NCBI GenBank assembly: GCA_020849855.1
Contig: JADZFO010000010.1
Coordinates: forward strand, 26,211 to 90,210
DNA length: 64,000 bases
From: a bacterium
GTDB lineage: Bacteria > 4484-113 > JAFGCY01
Direction: 5' to 3'
In this document: positions 23,647-32,411 of the stretch, one piece after another
How positions within the stretch are numbered: position 1 is the stretch's first letter
Layout of the letters: each line of letters begins with the position of its first letter
Notes under the pieces: generated by a model
Database searches by the model: none
The model's input: only the letters and a program-made list of their open reading frames with translations
Told to the model about the DNA's origin: nothing
Translations under genes and position numbers: made by a program

Positions 23647-24672
23647 ATGCCGAGCTACGATTTCAGCCAGCTTGACGCCCTGCTTGATTCGCCCGAGGCC
23701 CAGATTGACGGCGGGTTGAGCCTGGTGCTGCGCTTTGGCGGACAGCAGGTCTATGCTCGCTCCGTCCGGCGGCACCTGGCGCGCTGGCGCCAGTACATCG
23801 CCTCCGCCACCAAGTGGACGACTGCCGCGCTGCTGCTGCGCCTTTGCAGCCATGAGGGCTTTGGCCTGAGCCTGGACGACCCGCCGGCGAAGTGGCTGCC
23901 CGGCTGGGGCGGAGACGACCCGCGCAAGGCGCGGATTACGCTGCGCATGCTGCTGAGCCATACACATGGCCTGCCGGCCGTGCCACAGGCGCTCAATGAG
24001 CGCTCGCTGAACCTGCATGAAGCGGCCATGGCCATCGGCCAGGAGGAGCTGCAGTTTGAACCCGGTGCCGGCTTTCTGTACAGCGAGGGCGGGATGCAGG
24101 TGGCCGGGGCGCTGGCGCAGACGGCCAGCGGACTTAGCTATCTGGAGCTTTTCGAGCGCGAGCTGAGCGAGCCCCTTGGCATCCCTGAGATGAACTTCAT
24201 CGGCCCCAGCGGTCAGCCCCCGCAGCAGCCGCACCTGGGCGGCGGGCTGCACTGCTGCGCCGAGGACTACTGCGTCTTTCTGGAAGCGCTGCATGACAAC
24301 TGGCGCCTGGCGCAGGGCGAGGAGCTGCCCGTCGGCAGCCCGGCCCGCAGCTTTGCGATCAGCCCGCCGCTGATGCGAGAGATGTTCGCCGAACGGACCG
24401 CCGGGATCGAGCCGCCCTTCGCCTCAACGCCCTATGTGCTGGTGCCGGGCATGCACCGCACCGGCTATGGCCTGGGCTGCTGGCGCGAGGAGCTGGATGC
24501 CGGGGGCGCGCTGCTTGTGGCCTCCAGCCAGGGCCTGCCGGGCACCAGCCCCTGGATCGACTTTGACACCGGCATCAGCGGCTGCCTCTGGGCCCTGAGC
24601 CACTTCGCCAAGGTCTATCCGCTCTACCGCGAGATCCGCCTGGCCGCGCGCAGGATCATCAAAGGCGGCTGA
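23647..24672 (+). CDS. Serine hydrolase of the class C beta-lactamase/esterase fold
   Basis: 341 residues without a signal peptide, so probably cytoplasmic. The catalytic Ser-X-X-Lys is visible as ASATKW (Ser53, Lys56). The second motif is Tyr145-Ser-Glu (FLYSEGG) where YSN or YAN is usual. LLSHTHGLP is also family-typical. Members include esterases, D-aminopeptidases and transacylases, so an antibiotic-resistance role should not be assumed. The N-terminus is short compared with many family members. It lies between a TIM-barrel isomerase and sucD. Confidence 0.85.
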   Translation: MPSYDFSQLDALLDSPEAQIDGGLSLVLRFGGQQVYARSVRRHLARWRQYIASATKWTTAALLLRLCSHEGFGLSLDDPPAKWLPGWGGDDPRKARITLRMLLSHTHGLPAVPQALNERSLNLHEAAMAIGQEELQFEPGAGFLYSEGGMQVAGALAQTASGLSYLELFERELSEPLGIPEMNFIGPSGQPPQQPHLGGGLHCCAEDYCVFLEALHDNWRLAQGEELPVGSPARSFAISPPLMREMFAERTAGIEPPFASTPYVLVPGMHRTGYGLGCWREELDAGGALLVASSQGLPGTSPWIDFDTGISGCLWALSHFAKVYPLYREIRLAARRIIKGG

Positions 24673-24707
24673 GCAGGCAAGCGGCGTCCCATCCGCGCTG
24701 CGGCTGC

Positions 24708-24713
24708 TAAAAT
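24708..24713 (+). promoter_or_regulatory. -10-like element TAAAAT before sucD
   Basis: TAAAAT lies about 57 bases before the sucD ATG. The leader contains a CGCGCGTCCGCGCG hairpin (24726-24739), and GGTTAGGA lies directly before the ATG. Confidence 0.4.
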
Positions 24714-24769
24714 GCCTGCCTCACATCGCGCGTCCGCGCGCAGTCCAAGTTTAGGCTCAGGGGTTAGGA

Positions 24770-25657
24770 ATGGCGATCCTCGTCAACAATGAAAGCCGCG
24801 TCTGCGTGCAGGGCATCACGGGCCATGAGGGCAGTTTCCATGCCAGCGCCATGCTGGACTATGGCACCCAGGTGGTCTGCGGCGTAACCCCCGGCAAGGG
24901 CGGCCAGGTCTTCGAGCACGAGGGCCACAAGGTGCCGGTCTTTGACACCATGGCCCAGGCCATCGAGGAAACCGGCTGCGATGTGAGCTGCGTCTTTGTC
25001 CCGCCGCCAATGGCCGCCGACGCCGTCAGCGAGGCGGCGGAAGCCGGCATAGAGCTGATCGCCTGCATCACCGAGGGCATCCCGGTGCTGGACGGCCTGC
25101 GCCAGTACAACTACATCGCCCGCTATGGCGCGACGATGATCGGCCCCAACTGCCCCGGCCTGGTCAGTGTCGGCATGTGCAAGGTGGGCATCATGCCCGC
25201 GCGCATCTTCAGCCCGCAGCCCGGCCCGGTGGGCCTTATCAGCCGCTCGGGCACCCTGACCTATGAGGTGGTCAACGCCCTGACCGAGAACGGCCTGGGC
25301 CAGAGCACCTGCATCGGCATCGGCGGCGACCCGATCATTGGCACCACCTTCCTTGACCTGCTGATGGAGTTCGAGGAAGACCCCGACACCGAAGTGGTGG
25401 TGGTGATCGGCGAGATCGGCGGCTCCGACGAGGAGATGGCCGCCGAGTTCGTCAAGGAGATGAGCAAGCCGGTGGTCGGCTTCATCTCCGGCCGCACGGC
25501 GCCTCCCGGCAAGCGCATGGGCCACGCCGGTGCGATCGTTTCGGGCAATACCGGCACCGCGGCATCCAAGGTGGCGGCCTTCGAAGAGGCCGGCATCGTG
25601 CTGGCCAGCCTGACGATGGAGATCCCGGGCCTGGTCAAGACCGCGCTGGGGAAGTAG
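24770..25657 (+). CDS. sucD: Succinate-CoA ligase, alpha subunit
   Basis: 295 residues, full length for the family. It forms succinate and ATP (or GTP) from succinyl-CoA in the TCA cycle, together with SucC. Visible motifs: the CoA-binding N-terminal part with [37 protein letters not shown], and [10 protein letters not shown], which contains the phosphorylated active-site histidine (about residue 251). The beta subunit gene is not adjacent; upstream is a beta-lactamase-fold gene and downstream a convergent Abi-like gene, so sucC must lie elsewhere. Confidence 0.95.
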   Translation: MAILVNNESRVCVQGITGHEGSFHASAMLDYGTQVVCGVTPGKGGQVFEHEGHKVPVFDTMAQAIEETGCDVSCVFVPPPMAADAVSEAAEAGIELIACITEGIPVLDGLRQYNYIARYGATMIGPNCPGLVSVGMCKVGIMPARIFSPQPGPVGLISRSGTLTYEVVNALTENGLGQSTCIGIGGDPIIGTTFLDLLMEFEEDPDTEVVVVIGEIGGSDEEMAAEFVKEMSKPVVGFISGRTAPPGKRMGHAGAIVSGNTGTAASKVAAFEEAGIVLASLTMEIPGLVKTALGK

Positions 25658-25659
25658 GC

Positions 25660-26337
25660 CTAGGTTACCTTCTGCAGCTCCGCGAGATACGGTTGATAGC
25701 CAGTCTTATAGATATCAGCAAAGCGGTCGTATGGTCGCAGAGACTCGTACATGTCGGCGCTGAGCCACTTTGTCATTTCTACGACGTCCATGTGTGCCTC
25801 GTCCAGGTCAGCCCACTGCCAGATGGGTTCATGGTGAAAGACGCGGTTGCGCAGAAATCGGATTCGGAACAGCCTCCTGCGCAGATTGTGGTATCCAAGA
25901 TCCTTCCTTAGCGCATATGGAAAGGTCCTGCGAAGTGCATCTCCCTTCCAGAGTAGCCGCTCATGGTCCGCGGCGAACAGCCCGACCCAGAACCCAAGCG
26001 TCAGACCGGAAACGACGCGACCGATGTTAGGGTGCTTGCCCTCTCTTGCAAGTCTCTTCATCACCTTATCGACCTGATCAAGATCCCTGTTTGGCAGCAG
26101 CTTCCATTGTGGGTCCCACCATCTCCCTTTTCCAAGCTTGGTGGAAAGTGTTCGCTGGACTCTGTTTCGCAGAGCAATCTCCAGGCCATTGAGCGGCAGG
26201 TAGAGACTTTCACAAAGCCCCATGTTCCAGAGATATCGCGATAGAGTCTCCGGTAGATGAGCTGCGTTCAAGCTCCCATATGGCTGCAAACGGTCTCGGC
26301 TAAGTACATGCTCCATCAATTCCTGGAGATCAAGCAA
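25660..26337 (-). CDS. Abi-like (HEPN) protein
   Basis: 225 residues. Features of the Abi-like family are visible: an N-terminal LSRYLWNMGLCESLYLPLNG segment, GLEIALRNRVQR, and the RNRVFHHEPIW motif (Arg163 to Glu170), which fits the R-X4-6-H signature of HEPN ribonucleases. TTG 26337 is used as start; ATG 26316 with AGGA upstream is an alternative. It ends two bases from the sucD stop on the opposite strand. GC is clearly lower than in flanking genes, consistent with transfer. Phage-abortive or toxin-like activity is inferred from family only. Confidence 0.75.
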   Translation of the reverse strand: MLDLQELMEHVLSRDRLQPYGSLNAAHLPETLSRYLWNMGLCESLYLPLNGLEIALRNRVQRTLSTKLGKGRWWDPQWKLLPNRDLDQVDKVMKRLAREGKHPNIGRVVSGLTLGFWVGLFAADHERLLWKGDALRRTFPYALRKDLGYHNLRRRLFRIRFLRNRVFHHEPIWQWADLDEAHMDVVEMTKWLSADMYESLRPYDRFADIYKTGYQPYLAELQKVT

Positions 26338-26663
26338 TCTTGTTACTTCCCAAGGTAGAATCTGTTTGGTACCCCGGAGCTTCCTCTCCCGCCAAGGTCT
26401 ACGTGCCGGCGGCGGTGACGATTCCGGGGCTTTTCATTTTAGCTCGGCTTTCTTGCTCAGTGGCGCCGTCAAGGTACATGCGATGCTGCCGTTGTTTCCA
26501 GTGCTTCACGCTCCTTCCCGCACGGCATCTTCCTTGGTGCGGGGTTTAAGGGAAGCAGGCTCAAGGGCGCATCAAGTCCCGATCAATTCCTCCGCAGACC
26601 GGGCGGCTTTGCCTGCCGCGCACTAGAATCAGCCAGCCGCTGCCTGCGGTGCGGGAGCAAGAG
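26338..26663. other. Divergent intergenic region (326 bases)
   Basis: It lies between the Abi-like gene (leftward) and the lipase-like gene (rightward). It holds two TAGAAT elements on the plus strand (26356-26361 and 26624-26629). No convincing small gene was seen. An open frame at 26340-26549 has no ribosome site and a cysteine-rich, unlikely product. Confidence 0.5.
26624..26629 (+). promoter_or_regulatory. -10-like element TAGAAT before the lipase-like gene
   Basis: TAGAAT, preceded by ACT and followed by CAGC, lies 34 bases before the ATG at 26664. TAGAATCAGC also occurs before ybaB at 59502. Confidence 0.4.
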
Positions 26664-28523
26664 ATGCCCGAGTACCCCGTGATTCTGCTGCGTGGATTTG
26701 ACCCGGTGGGCGGCGCGGACCGCGACCCCTTCACCGGCTATAACGACGGCACGGCTTATACCGGCGCGGTCTACCAGAGCCGTGACTTCGAGGGCTTCGT
26801 CATCAACTTCTACAAGGACGCCAGCCGCTCCTACCGCGACACGATCAACGTCTTTCGCTTCCATCCGCCCCTGCCCCTGCCGCATCCCGAGCTGGGCTTC
26901 GGCCTGGCGGACTCCTGCTTCAGCAAGGCCGACCCGGAGAAGTACCAGGCCTGGCAGCAGTTGGGGCAGAGTGACCCGGCGCAGGCCGCGCGCAGCCTGT
27001 GGGTCTTCAACTACTACGCGGCCAGCCAGGGCAATGTCTTCAAGCGCCGCGGCTTCCGCACCGTGCCCTACTTCGCCCGCGAGCTGCAGCGCTTCATAGA
27101 ACAGGTGCTGAAGCTGACCAAGGGCGGCAAGGTGAACATCATCGCTCACTCCATGGGCGGCGTGATCCTGCGGCACCTGGTACAGCGGCGCTATAAGGAC
27201 AAGGCCGATGCGCAGCGCCGGATCAACCGCATCGTGACCCTCGGCTCGCCCCTGACCGGGATCAGCTATATGGAGGGCGGGGTGGTGGAGGCCCTGCGCA
27301 GCCTGCTGGGCCTCGGCGACCAGAGCGAACTTGACGCCATGGACCCCTCGGAGATCCTGAAGCCGGCGCTCAAGCTGGGCGAGCTGGGCGGTGACAGCGA
27401 CTTCCTGCCCTCGGCGGACACGGATATCCAGCCGGCCAACCATTATGGCCTGATTAACGCCGCGCTGTGGGACGGCAAGAAGAAGATCAGCAGTGATGAG
27501 AAGGAGGCACTGGCCCGGCGCATCGACCTGGACTTTGACCCGCGGCGCTGGCTGTGCGTGGTGGGCACTGACCCCGAAAGCTACAGCGCCGCGCTGGGCC
27601 GCTTGGGCAGCGCGCTGCGCGGACACGGCGGGCGTACCGACGGCCTGGTGGCCCAGGACAACGCCTGGCTGGAGGGCTCGCCGCGCAGCTATCTGCACAA
27701 GCCCCATGGCGGGCCCGACGGCCTGCAAACTTCGCGCGAGAGCTATGAGGTGGCGACGCGCTTCTTCTTTGGCACGCATGACATCAGCGTGCGCCTGAAG
27801 GCCGGCGGGGTGATCGCCAACTTCGACCGCAACAGCCAGTACTACCTTGGCGCCTCGATCAAGGTCCGCGGTGTGGACTTCTTCCTGCACCAGATGGACC
27901 GCGAAAGCAAGAACTGCATCGTGCTGTTTGAGCCCGGCCGCGAAAGCGACTGGCTGGGCCTGGAGGCCGGGCAGCGCGCGCGCCTGAAGCAGGAAATCCT
28001 GCTCTGGGAGGGCAGCCTGGACATGACCCGCGCGCTCTCCAGCGGGCAGATGGTCTTCCGCTTCGACTTCAACCTGTACGGCGAGGACAAGCCCAGCCTG
28101 CTGAACCCCCTGCGCCTGCTTTCGCTGAAGCACAGCGACCAGATCGTGGCCCAGGAGCAGTTTGTGGCGATCTTCACGCCCAGCCCGGACCGGCTCTACT
28201 GGTTCCGCAACAGCAAGGAGATCGTGGGCATGGCGGCGCAGATGCTGAAGTCGCCGATGAGCGTGGGCATCAAGTCGGCGGCGGTGAAGGCCAGCGGGGA
28301 TGTGGCGCAGCAGAACGTGAACAGCTTCCTGGCCCAGCTGGCCGCCAGTGAGAAGCAGGGCATCAAGACACTCAGCGCAGGGCCGGACGGCGCGCCGGCG
28401 GGGACGCAGTATGTCTATGACTGCACGGTGAAGGGCGACACCTATACCATCGACGGCCTGCCGGTGGACACCCTGAGCTTCCACGGCGAGCTGCTGGTGC
28501 AGATCAGCAAGCGCAAGGATTAG
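26664..28523 (+). CDS. Alpha/beta-hydrolase (lipase/esterase-like) with large C-terminal region
   Basis: 619 residues from ATG 26664 (GGGAG six bases upstream; an in-frame GTG at 26649 is weaker). The first 250 residues have the fold start PVILLRGFDP and the nucleophile elbow IIAHSMGGVILRHL (Ser about 162), then TLGSPLTGISY. This resembles triacylglycerol lipase and PGAP1-like enzymes. A further 350 residues include a charged beta-rich region of unknown role. No signal peptide is seen. The substrate is not predictable. It converges on hpt. Confidence 0.75.
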   Translation: MPEYPVILLRGFDPVGGADRDPFTGYNDGTAYTGAVYQSRDFEGFVINFYKDASRSYRDTINVFRFHPPLPLPHPELGFGLADSCFSKADPEKYQAWQQLGQSDPAQAARSLWVFNYYAASQGNVFKRRGFRTVPYFARELQRFIEQVLKLTKGGKVNIIAHSMGGVILRHLVQRRYKDKADAQRRINRIVTLGSPLTGISYMEGGVVEALRSLLGLGDQSELDAMDPSEILKPALKLGELGGDSDFLPSADTDIQPANHYGLINAALWDGKKKISSDEKEALARRIDLDFDPRRWLCVVGTDPESYSAALGRLGSALRGHGGRTDGLVAQDNAWLEGSPRSYLHKPHGGPDGLQTSRESYEVATRFFFGTHDISVRLKAGGVIANFDRNSQYYLGASIKVRGVDFFLHQMDRESKNCIVLFEPGRESDWLGLEAGQRARLKQEILLWEGSLDMTRALSSGQMVFRFDFNLYGEDKPSLLNPLRLLSLKHSDQIVAQEQFVAIFTPSPDRLYWFRNSKEIVGMAAQMLKSPMSVGIKSAAVKASGDVAQQNVNSFLAQLAASEKQGIKTLSAGPDGAPAGTQYVYDCTVKGDTYTIDGLPVDTLSFHGELLVQISKRKD

Positions 28524-28633
28524 CGGGCGCAGGGACTGGCCACAAAGGGTCCAGCGGGCGCAGGACTGGCAGACGCGGAACCGGCGCAGCAAAAGCGGCG
28601 GATTGTGCCAGGGTAGTCGGGCCTGCGCGGAGC

Positions 28634-29158
28634 TTAGTTAATCGCGTAGAGGTCCGGGAGCTGGCGCCAGCGCTGCTCGAAGTCGAGGCCGTAGCCGACC
28701 ACGAACTTGTCGGGGATGCTGAAGCCGCAGTAGTCCAGCTGCAGGTCCACCTCGCGGCGGTGCGGGCGGTCCAGCAGGGCGCAGATCGCCAGGCTGGCCA
28801 CCTTGCGCGCCTGCAGCATCTCCTTGATGTAGTGCAGGGTGCGCCCGGAATCGAGGATGTCCTCCACCACCAGGACATGGCGGCTCTCGACGCTCTCCTC
28901 CAGGTCCTTGACCAGCTTGACCTGGCCCGAGGAGGATTCGCCGGCATAGGAGCTGACCGCGATGAAGTCGTAGCTGATCTCGATGTCGATGCTGCGGCTC
29001 AGATCGGCCAGGAAGGTGGTCGCCCCGCGCAGCACGCCCACCAGGTGCAGGCTGCGGCCTTCATAGTCCGCGCTGATCTGCGCACCTAGTTCGCGCACGC
29101 GGGCGGCGATGTCGTCGGCACTGTGGAGGAGCTGGAAATAGCTCGGGATATCGAGCAT
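28634..29158 (-). CDS. hpt: Hypoxanthine phosphoribosyltransferase
   Basis: 174 residues from ATG 29158 (MLDIPSYFQLLHS). A start at 29179 is possible but lies within the -10-like TATGCTATCCT. It salvages hypoxanthine or guanine with PRPP to give IMP or GMP. The PRPP-binding loop VLVVEDILDSGRTL and the LVGVLRGATTF segment are clear, as is VVGYGLDFEQRWRQLPDLYAI at the C-terminus. Monocistronic and convergent with the lipase-like gene. Confidence 0.93.
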   Translation of the reverse strand: MLDIPSYFQLLHSADDIAARVRELGAQISADYEGRSLHLVGVLRGATTFLADLSRSIDIEISYDFIAVSSYAGESSSGQVKLVKDLEESVESRHVLVVEDILDSGRTLHYIKEMLQARKVASLAICALLDRPHRREVDLQLDYCGFSIPDKFVVGYGLDFEQRWRQLPDLYAIN

Positions 29159-29341
29159 GGCAGGGAGATAGGATAGCATACCCGGACCGGTGGCGCCCCG
29201 CGGCGGCGGCCAGGGCGGCCCGGCTTTAAGCCAATTTTCAACGGGCAGGCAAGCTCAGCGGGAACTGACATATATAAGGTGTGGTCTAAACGCCCGGTGC
29301 TCGCTGAGGCTGTAACCAGCAGGCCCGGGCGGGCGTCTGGG

Positions 29342-29347
29342 TATAAT
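29342..29347 (+). promoter_or_regulatory. -10 element TATAAT upstream of the pseudopilin locus
   Basis: A perfect TATAAT (GGGTATAATGTCC) precedes a leader of about 95 bases before the first pseudopilin. The leader holds a GCGCCGCGGGCGC hairpin (29361-29373). It probably starts transcription of the locus. Confidence 0.55.
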
Positions 29348-29449
29348 GTCCGGGTAGCGAGCGCCGCGGGCGCTGCGCGCCTTACTTTCAGGCCTGGCCT
29401 GGAAGCATGCTGAGAGAGGCTGAGCGATTTGGCCGGAAGGATGGACGAA

Positions 29450-30916
29450 ATGTCAACTAATACGGGCCGCCCGCGGGGCAGCAGGCGTCTGCGCCGGGGT
29501 TTTTCGCTGATTGAAATCCTGGTGGTCCTGCTGATCCTGGCCATTCTGATTTCAATTGTGGTGCCGACCCTGATCGCCACCCAGCCCCAGCGCAACCTGG
29601 CCTCCGCCAGTGAGCGCTTCGCCAACGACATCAACTACTGCCGCTCCAAGGCTGAAGCCACGGGCAACGATATCTACATGGCCTTCGAGTGCCAGCTGGA
29701 TGAGAACAGCGTGGAGGGCTATTACGAGGAAAGCAGCAACAGCTTCCTGGACAGCCCCAGCCGCAACGGCAACTCCTATATCTCCCCGGGCAACCCGGGC
29801 GTGAAGCGCACGGCGCGGGCCTATTACATCGTTGAGGCCCGTCCGCGCACCAAGGGTGACGGCAGCGCTTATACATATCTGGACTGGCTGAACGATTACG
29901 ACGTCTGGAACGCCGGCAACGGCGACTACCCGGTGGAGCCGCTCTTCCCCTTCAGCACCGACGACACCGCCCTGAGCGGCACCCTGCCGGATCCGAGCCT
30001 TGGCGCCTTCAACGCCTTCGCCGCGCCGCTCTCGATCTTCCCGCAGCACATGATCTTCGGCGGCGGCGGCACCACCTACGCCCAGCGCCACTTCAACCAG
30101 AAGGGCCTGACCGGCGGTGACTGGCGCAACGGCGACCCCGACGACCAGATCTACAAGACCTTCTGCGTGGCCGATGAGGCCGAGATCCTGTCCTACGACC
30201 AGAACACCGCCGACGTGAACATCGACCGCTTCCCGGCCGGCGACCCCAACGGTGAGCGCACCTACGACCCCACGCCGGGCGGCCTGAACGGCGGCAACGG
30301 CGGCAGCCGCGGTGACCATCCGCGCCTGCAGGAGCAGGTGGTGGACTACGTGCTGCTCAAGCGCGTCGAGCTGCCCGAGCACGTCTTCTTCATCAACCCC
30401 TGGCAGAACTACTTCGTCACCGGCTGGTATGACAACGGCGGCGGCGTGAACTATGTGCGCCAGGACATGCAGTTCCTGCAGTACCTCTGGGCCTTTGATT
30501 CCAGCGGCGCCGTCAGCCTGCGCCAGTGGGGCTATGACCCCGAGTCCTTCCCCGACGGCAGCTATGCCGGCCTGGTGCATGGCGAGCCGGTGGATGTCGG
30601 CTCCAACTACCCGGTGGTACGGATGATGTGGATGGCGCTGGACGAGTGCCTCGACTTCAGCGGCTCCAGCTCGGTCATCCCGACCAACAAGAAGAGCCAG
30701 CAGGAATCCAGCGGCCGCCTCTTCGGCCTCTGGCCGATGAACGGCAAGCATTTCGTGGAAGACTACGCCCCCAACGACCGCACGCGCCAGATCAACCCTG
30801 ACGACCCGGCGCTGGACGTGGGCAATGTCAACAACGTCAGCCAGGGCGACCAGGGCAACTTCCCGCAGTTCCAGCGCGAAGTGGCCTACAGCCAGAATTT
30901 CCTGGTCGCACCCTAA
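29450..30916 (+). CDS. GspH/FimT-like pseudopilin with long C-terminal domain
   Basis: 488 residues from ATG 29450 (GGAAGG at 29435-29440). A basic leader ends in RRG with the prepilin cleavage site before FSLIEILVVLLILAILI; Glu5 of the mature protein is present. The following helix (SERFANDINYCRSKAEATGN) resembles GspH/FimT. The C-terminal 400 residues far exceed the usual 150-200 total, are rich in G, D, N and P, and have no domain I recognise. It is first in the pseudopilin run and ends at a hairpin (30933-30965). Confidence 0.8.
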   Translation: MSTNTGRPRGSRRLRRGFSLIEILVVLLILAILISIVVPTLIATQPQRNLASASERFANDINYCRSKAEATGNDIYMAFECQLDENSVEGYYEESSNSFLDSPSRNGNSYISPGNPGVKRTARAYYIVEARPRTKGDGSAYTYLDWLNDYDVWNAGNGDYPVEPLFPFSTDDTALSGTLPDPSLGAFNAFAAPLSIFPQHMIFGGGGTTYAQRHFNQKGLTGGDWRNGDPDDQIYKTFCVADEAEILSYDQNTADVNIDRFPAGDPNGERTYDPTPGGLNGGNGGSRGDHPRLQEQVVDYVLLKRVELPEHVFFINPWQNYFVTGWYDNGGGVNYVRQDMQFLQYLWAFDSSGAVSLRQWGYDPESFPDGSYAGLVHGEPVDVGSNYPVVRMMWMALDECLDFSGSSSVIPTNKKSQQESSGRLFGLWPMNGKHFVEDYAPNDRTRQINPDDPALDVGNVNNVSQGDQGNFPQFQREVAYSQNFLVAP

Positions 30917-30932
30917 GCAGATAGTTAAACCG

Positions 30933-30965
30933 GGCCCGGCAGCCCTCAGGCGGCCGGGCCTGTTG
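30933..30965 (+). terminator. Hairpin after the first pseudopilin gene
   Basis: GGCCCGGC (30933-30940) pairs with GCCGGGCC (30953-30960), then TGTTG. The tail is short, so it may only partly terminate; a new -10 follows at 31000. Confidence 0.55.
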
Positions 30966-30999
30966 CATGCGGGGCGGCTTCAAGAGCGCCGCGCAGGGG

Positions 31000-31005
31000 T
31001 AAAAT
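31000..31005 (+). promoter_or_regulatory. -10-like element TAAAAT before the GspI/PilV-like gene
   Basis: TAAAAT lies about 60 bases before the GTG start at 31066, just after the upstream hairpin. Confidence 0.4.
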
Positions 31006-31065
31006 AAGCTGCCGGGCCCCGTGGCCCGGAGGCGGCGCTGCCGCCAGAGCTCAAGGTGGAATAAG

Positions 31066-32166
31066 GTGAATCAGCATATGACTGCCAAGCAGATGCCCCG
31101 GCGCTGTAAGCGTGCCGGTTTCTCGCTGCTCGAGCTGCTGGTCGCGCTGACCATCCTGGCCATTGCGCTGATCCCCGTAGCCTACTTCTACAGCAAGTCG
31201 CTGCAGAGCGTTGAAGAGGCCGGCATCCGCACCCGGGCCCTGACCCTGGCCCAGGAGCGCCTGGCCGAGCTGCGCCAGATGCCCTATGACCAGATCCGCA
31301 GCAACATCACCATGTCCGGCGAGCAGCGCTCGGTGTTTTCTTCCACCGGCGATATCGACCTGAGCATGGAGGACTGGACGGGCAACGACTTTGAGGTCGC
31401 CGGGCGGATCAGCCTGCGCGGCAGCGAGCATGCCGGGATGTTCTTCTTCCCGCTGCCGCTGGACTTCAACCCCTACCAGCCGCAGACCCAGGGCTACAAC
31501 AACGCGATCGGCGTGAACCACTACGCGCCCTTCAACCCCCTCGGCACCGTGGCCGACGGGCATGTGAACTTCAACGACGGCTCCGGCAACAACCTGGACT
31601 ACGAATACGAGCCGATCGGCTTCTATACGCAGAAGATCCTCAACCGCAACCGCAGCCTGGCGGTGGCCGACCTTTCCGACATCTCGATGGCGGACCGCCG
31701 CACTATCCCGGCGCTTGAGCCGGCCCTGAACATCGACGGCACCGGCACCGCGGTGGACAACTTCCGCTTCGGCACCCAGGAAGAGGCTGACAAGTACGCC
31801 ATTTACGGCCGGCGCACCATCATCATGGACACCGTGCCCAGCTACATGATCTTCGACAACGACGGCGACACCTTCGCGCCGGATGACGACCGCGACGGCG
31901 GCGCCACGGCCCTCGACCCCTATCCCCTGGGCAAGGGCCCGGACAATAAGTTCCAGAAGATCAGCCGCTATGGCCTGGGCAAGGAAGTCACGGTCATCGT
32001 CTTCTGGCTGCCCCGCGACGCCACTGATGGCTATGTCGACGCCGACGACCTGAACAAGATCGAGCTCAAGACCTTCATCCCCGACCCGAAGGCCTTCAAG
32101 AGCGGTGAGCCCAGCCAGGGCAGTGGCGTCAGCCGCAACGACAACCTGTTCATCACCACTGACTAA
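31066..32166 (+). CDS. GspI/PilV-like pseudopilin
   Basis: 366 residues from GTG 31066, preceded by AAGGTGGA (31053-31060); ATG 31078 is an alternative. A basic leader ends in KRAG before FSLLELLVALTILAIALIPV (Glu5 present). The helix continues KSLQSVEEAGIRTRALTLAQERLAEL, typical of GspI/PilV. The C-terminal globular region is longer than in standard GspI (about 120 residues in total) and has a D/G-rich stretch DNDGDTFAPDDDRDGG that could bind calcium. Second gene of the pseudopilin series. Confidence 0.85.
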   Translation: MNQHMTAKQMPRRCKRAGFSLLELLVALTILAIALIPVAYFYSKSLQSVEEAGIRTRALTLAQERLAELRQMPYDQIRSNITMSGEQRSVFSSTGDIDLSMEDWTGNDFEVAGRISLRGSEHAGMFFFPLPLDFNPYQPQTQGYNNAIGVNHYAPFNPLGTVADGHVNFNDGSGNNLDYEYEPIGFYTQKILNRNRSLAVADLSDISMADRRTIPALEPALNIDGTGTAVDNFRFGTQEEADKYAIYGRRTIIMDTVPSYMIFDNDGDTFAPDDDRDGGATALDPYPLGKGPDNKFQKISRYGLGKEVTVIVFWLPRDATDGYVDADDLNKIELKTFIPDPKAFKSGEPSQGSGVSRNDNLFITTD

Positions 32167-32268
32167 GGCTCCTTCACAGTCCAGCAGCCGCGCCCCCCGG
32201 GGGCCCTGCTTTGCGCGTACAGCGCCAGCCCGCCGGAGCTGCGGGAATGTCAGGCGCGGGGCCCTTCG

Positions 32269-32298
32269 TTTACTAGTGGATGTAACCTGACATATAAT
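32269..32298 (+). promoter_or_regulatory. Promoter upstream of the first GspG-like pseudopilin
   Basis: TTTACT (32269-32274), an 18-base spacer and a perfect TATAAT (32293-32298). The start codon is about 114 bases downstream, leaving an untranslated leader that can fold around GCAGGCGG...CCCGCCTG. Confidence 0.55.
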
Positions 32299-32411
32299 CG
32301 TCCGTCTGAGTAAAGTGGCGGTCCGGGGCAGGCGGTCTTACAGCCCGCCTGGGACAGGCCGGGAAAACTTTGCGATCTGCGAACGCACTTGAATCAAGCG
32401 AGGCCAGCGAA

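Noticed and set aside
26340..26549. A 69-codon plus-strand frame between the Abi-like and lipase-like genes
   Set aside because: Cysteine-rich, no ribosome site and unlike local codon use; treated as non-coding.
28522..28571. Direct repeat AGCGGGCGCAGG(G)ACTGGC between the lipase-like gene and hpt
   Set aside because: Only two imperfect copies 31 bases apart; no sign of mobile-element ends, so not reported as a feature.
26583..28592. A 669-codon minus-strand open frame opposite the lipase-like gene
   Set aside because: It mirrors a plus-strand gene with clear hydrolase motifs and a ribosome site; its product is V/A/H/Q-rich, typical of antisense shadows in high-GC DNA.
29413..29450. CTGAGA...GCTGAG pattern resembling part of a TPP riboswitch before the first pseudopilin
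   Set aside because: The rest of the conserved TPP aptamer core is absent and the gene context (pseudopilin) does not fit thiamine.
32170..32268. A terminator after the GspI-like gene
   Set aside because: GC-rich complementary pieces exist, but no clean stem followed by a T-run could be drawn.
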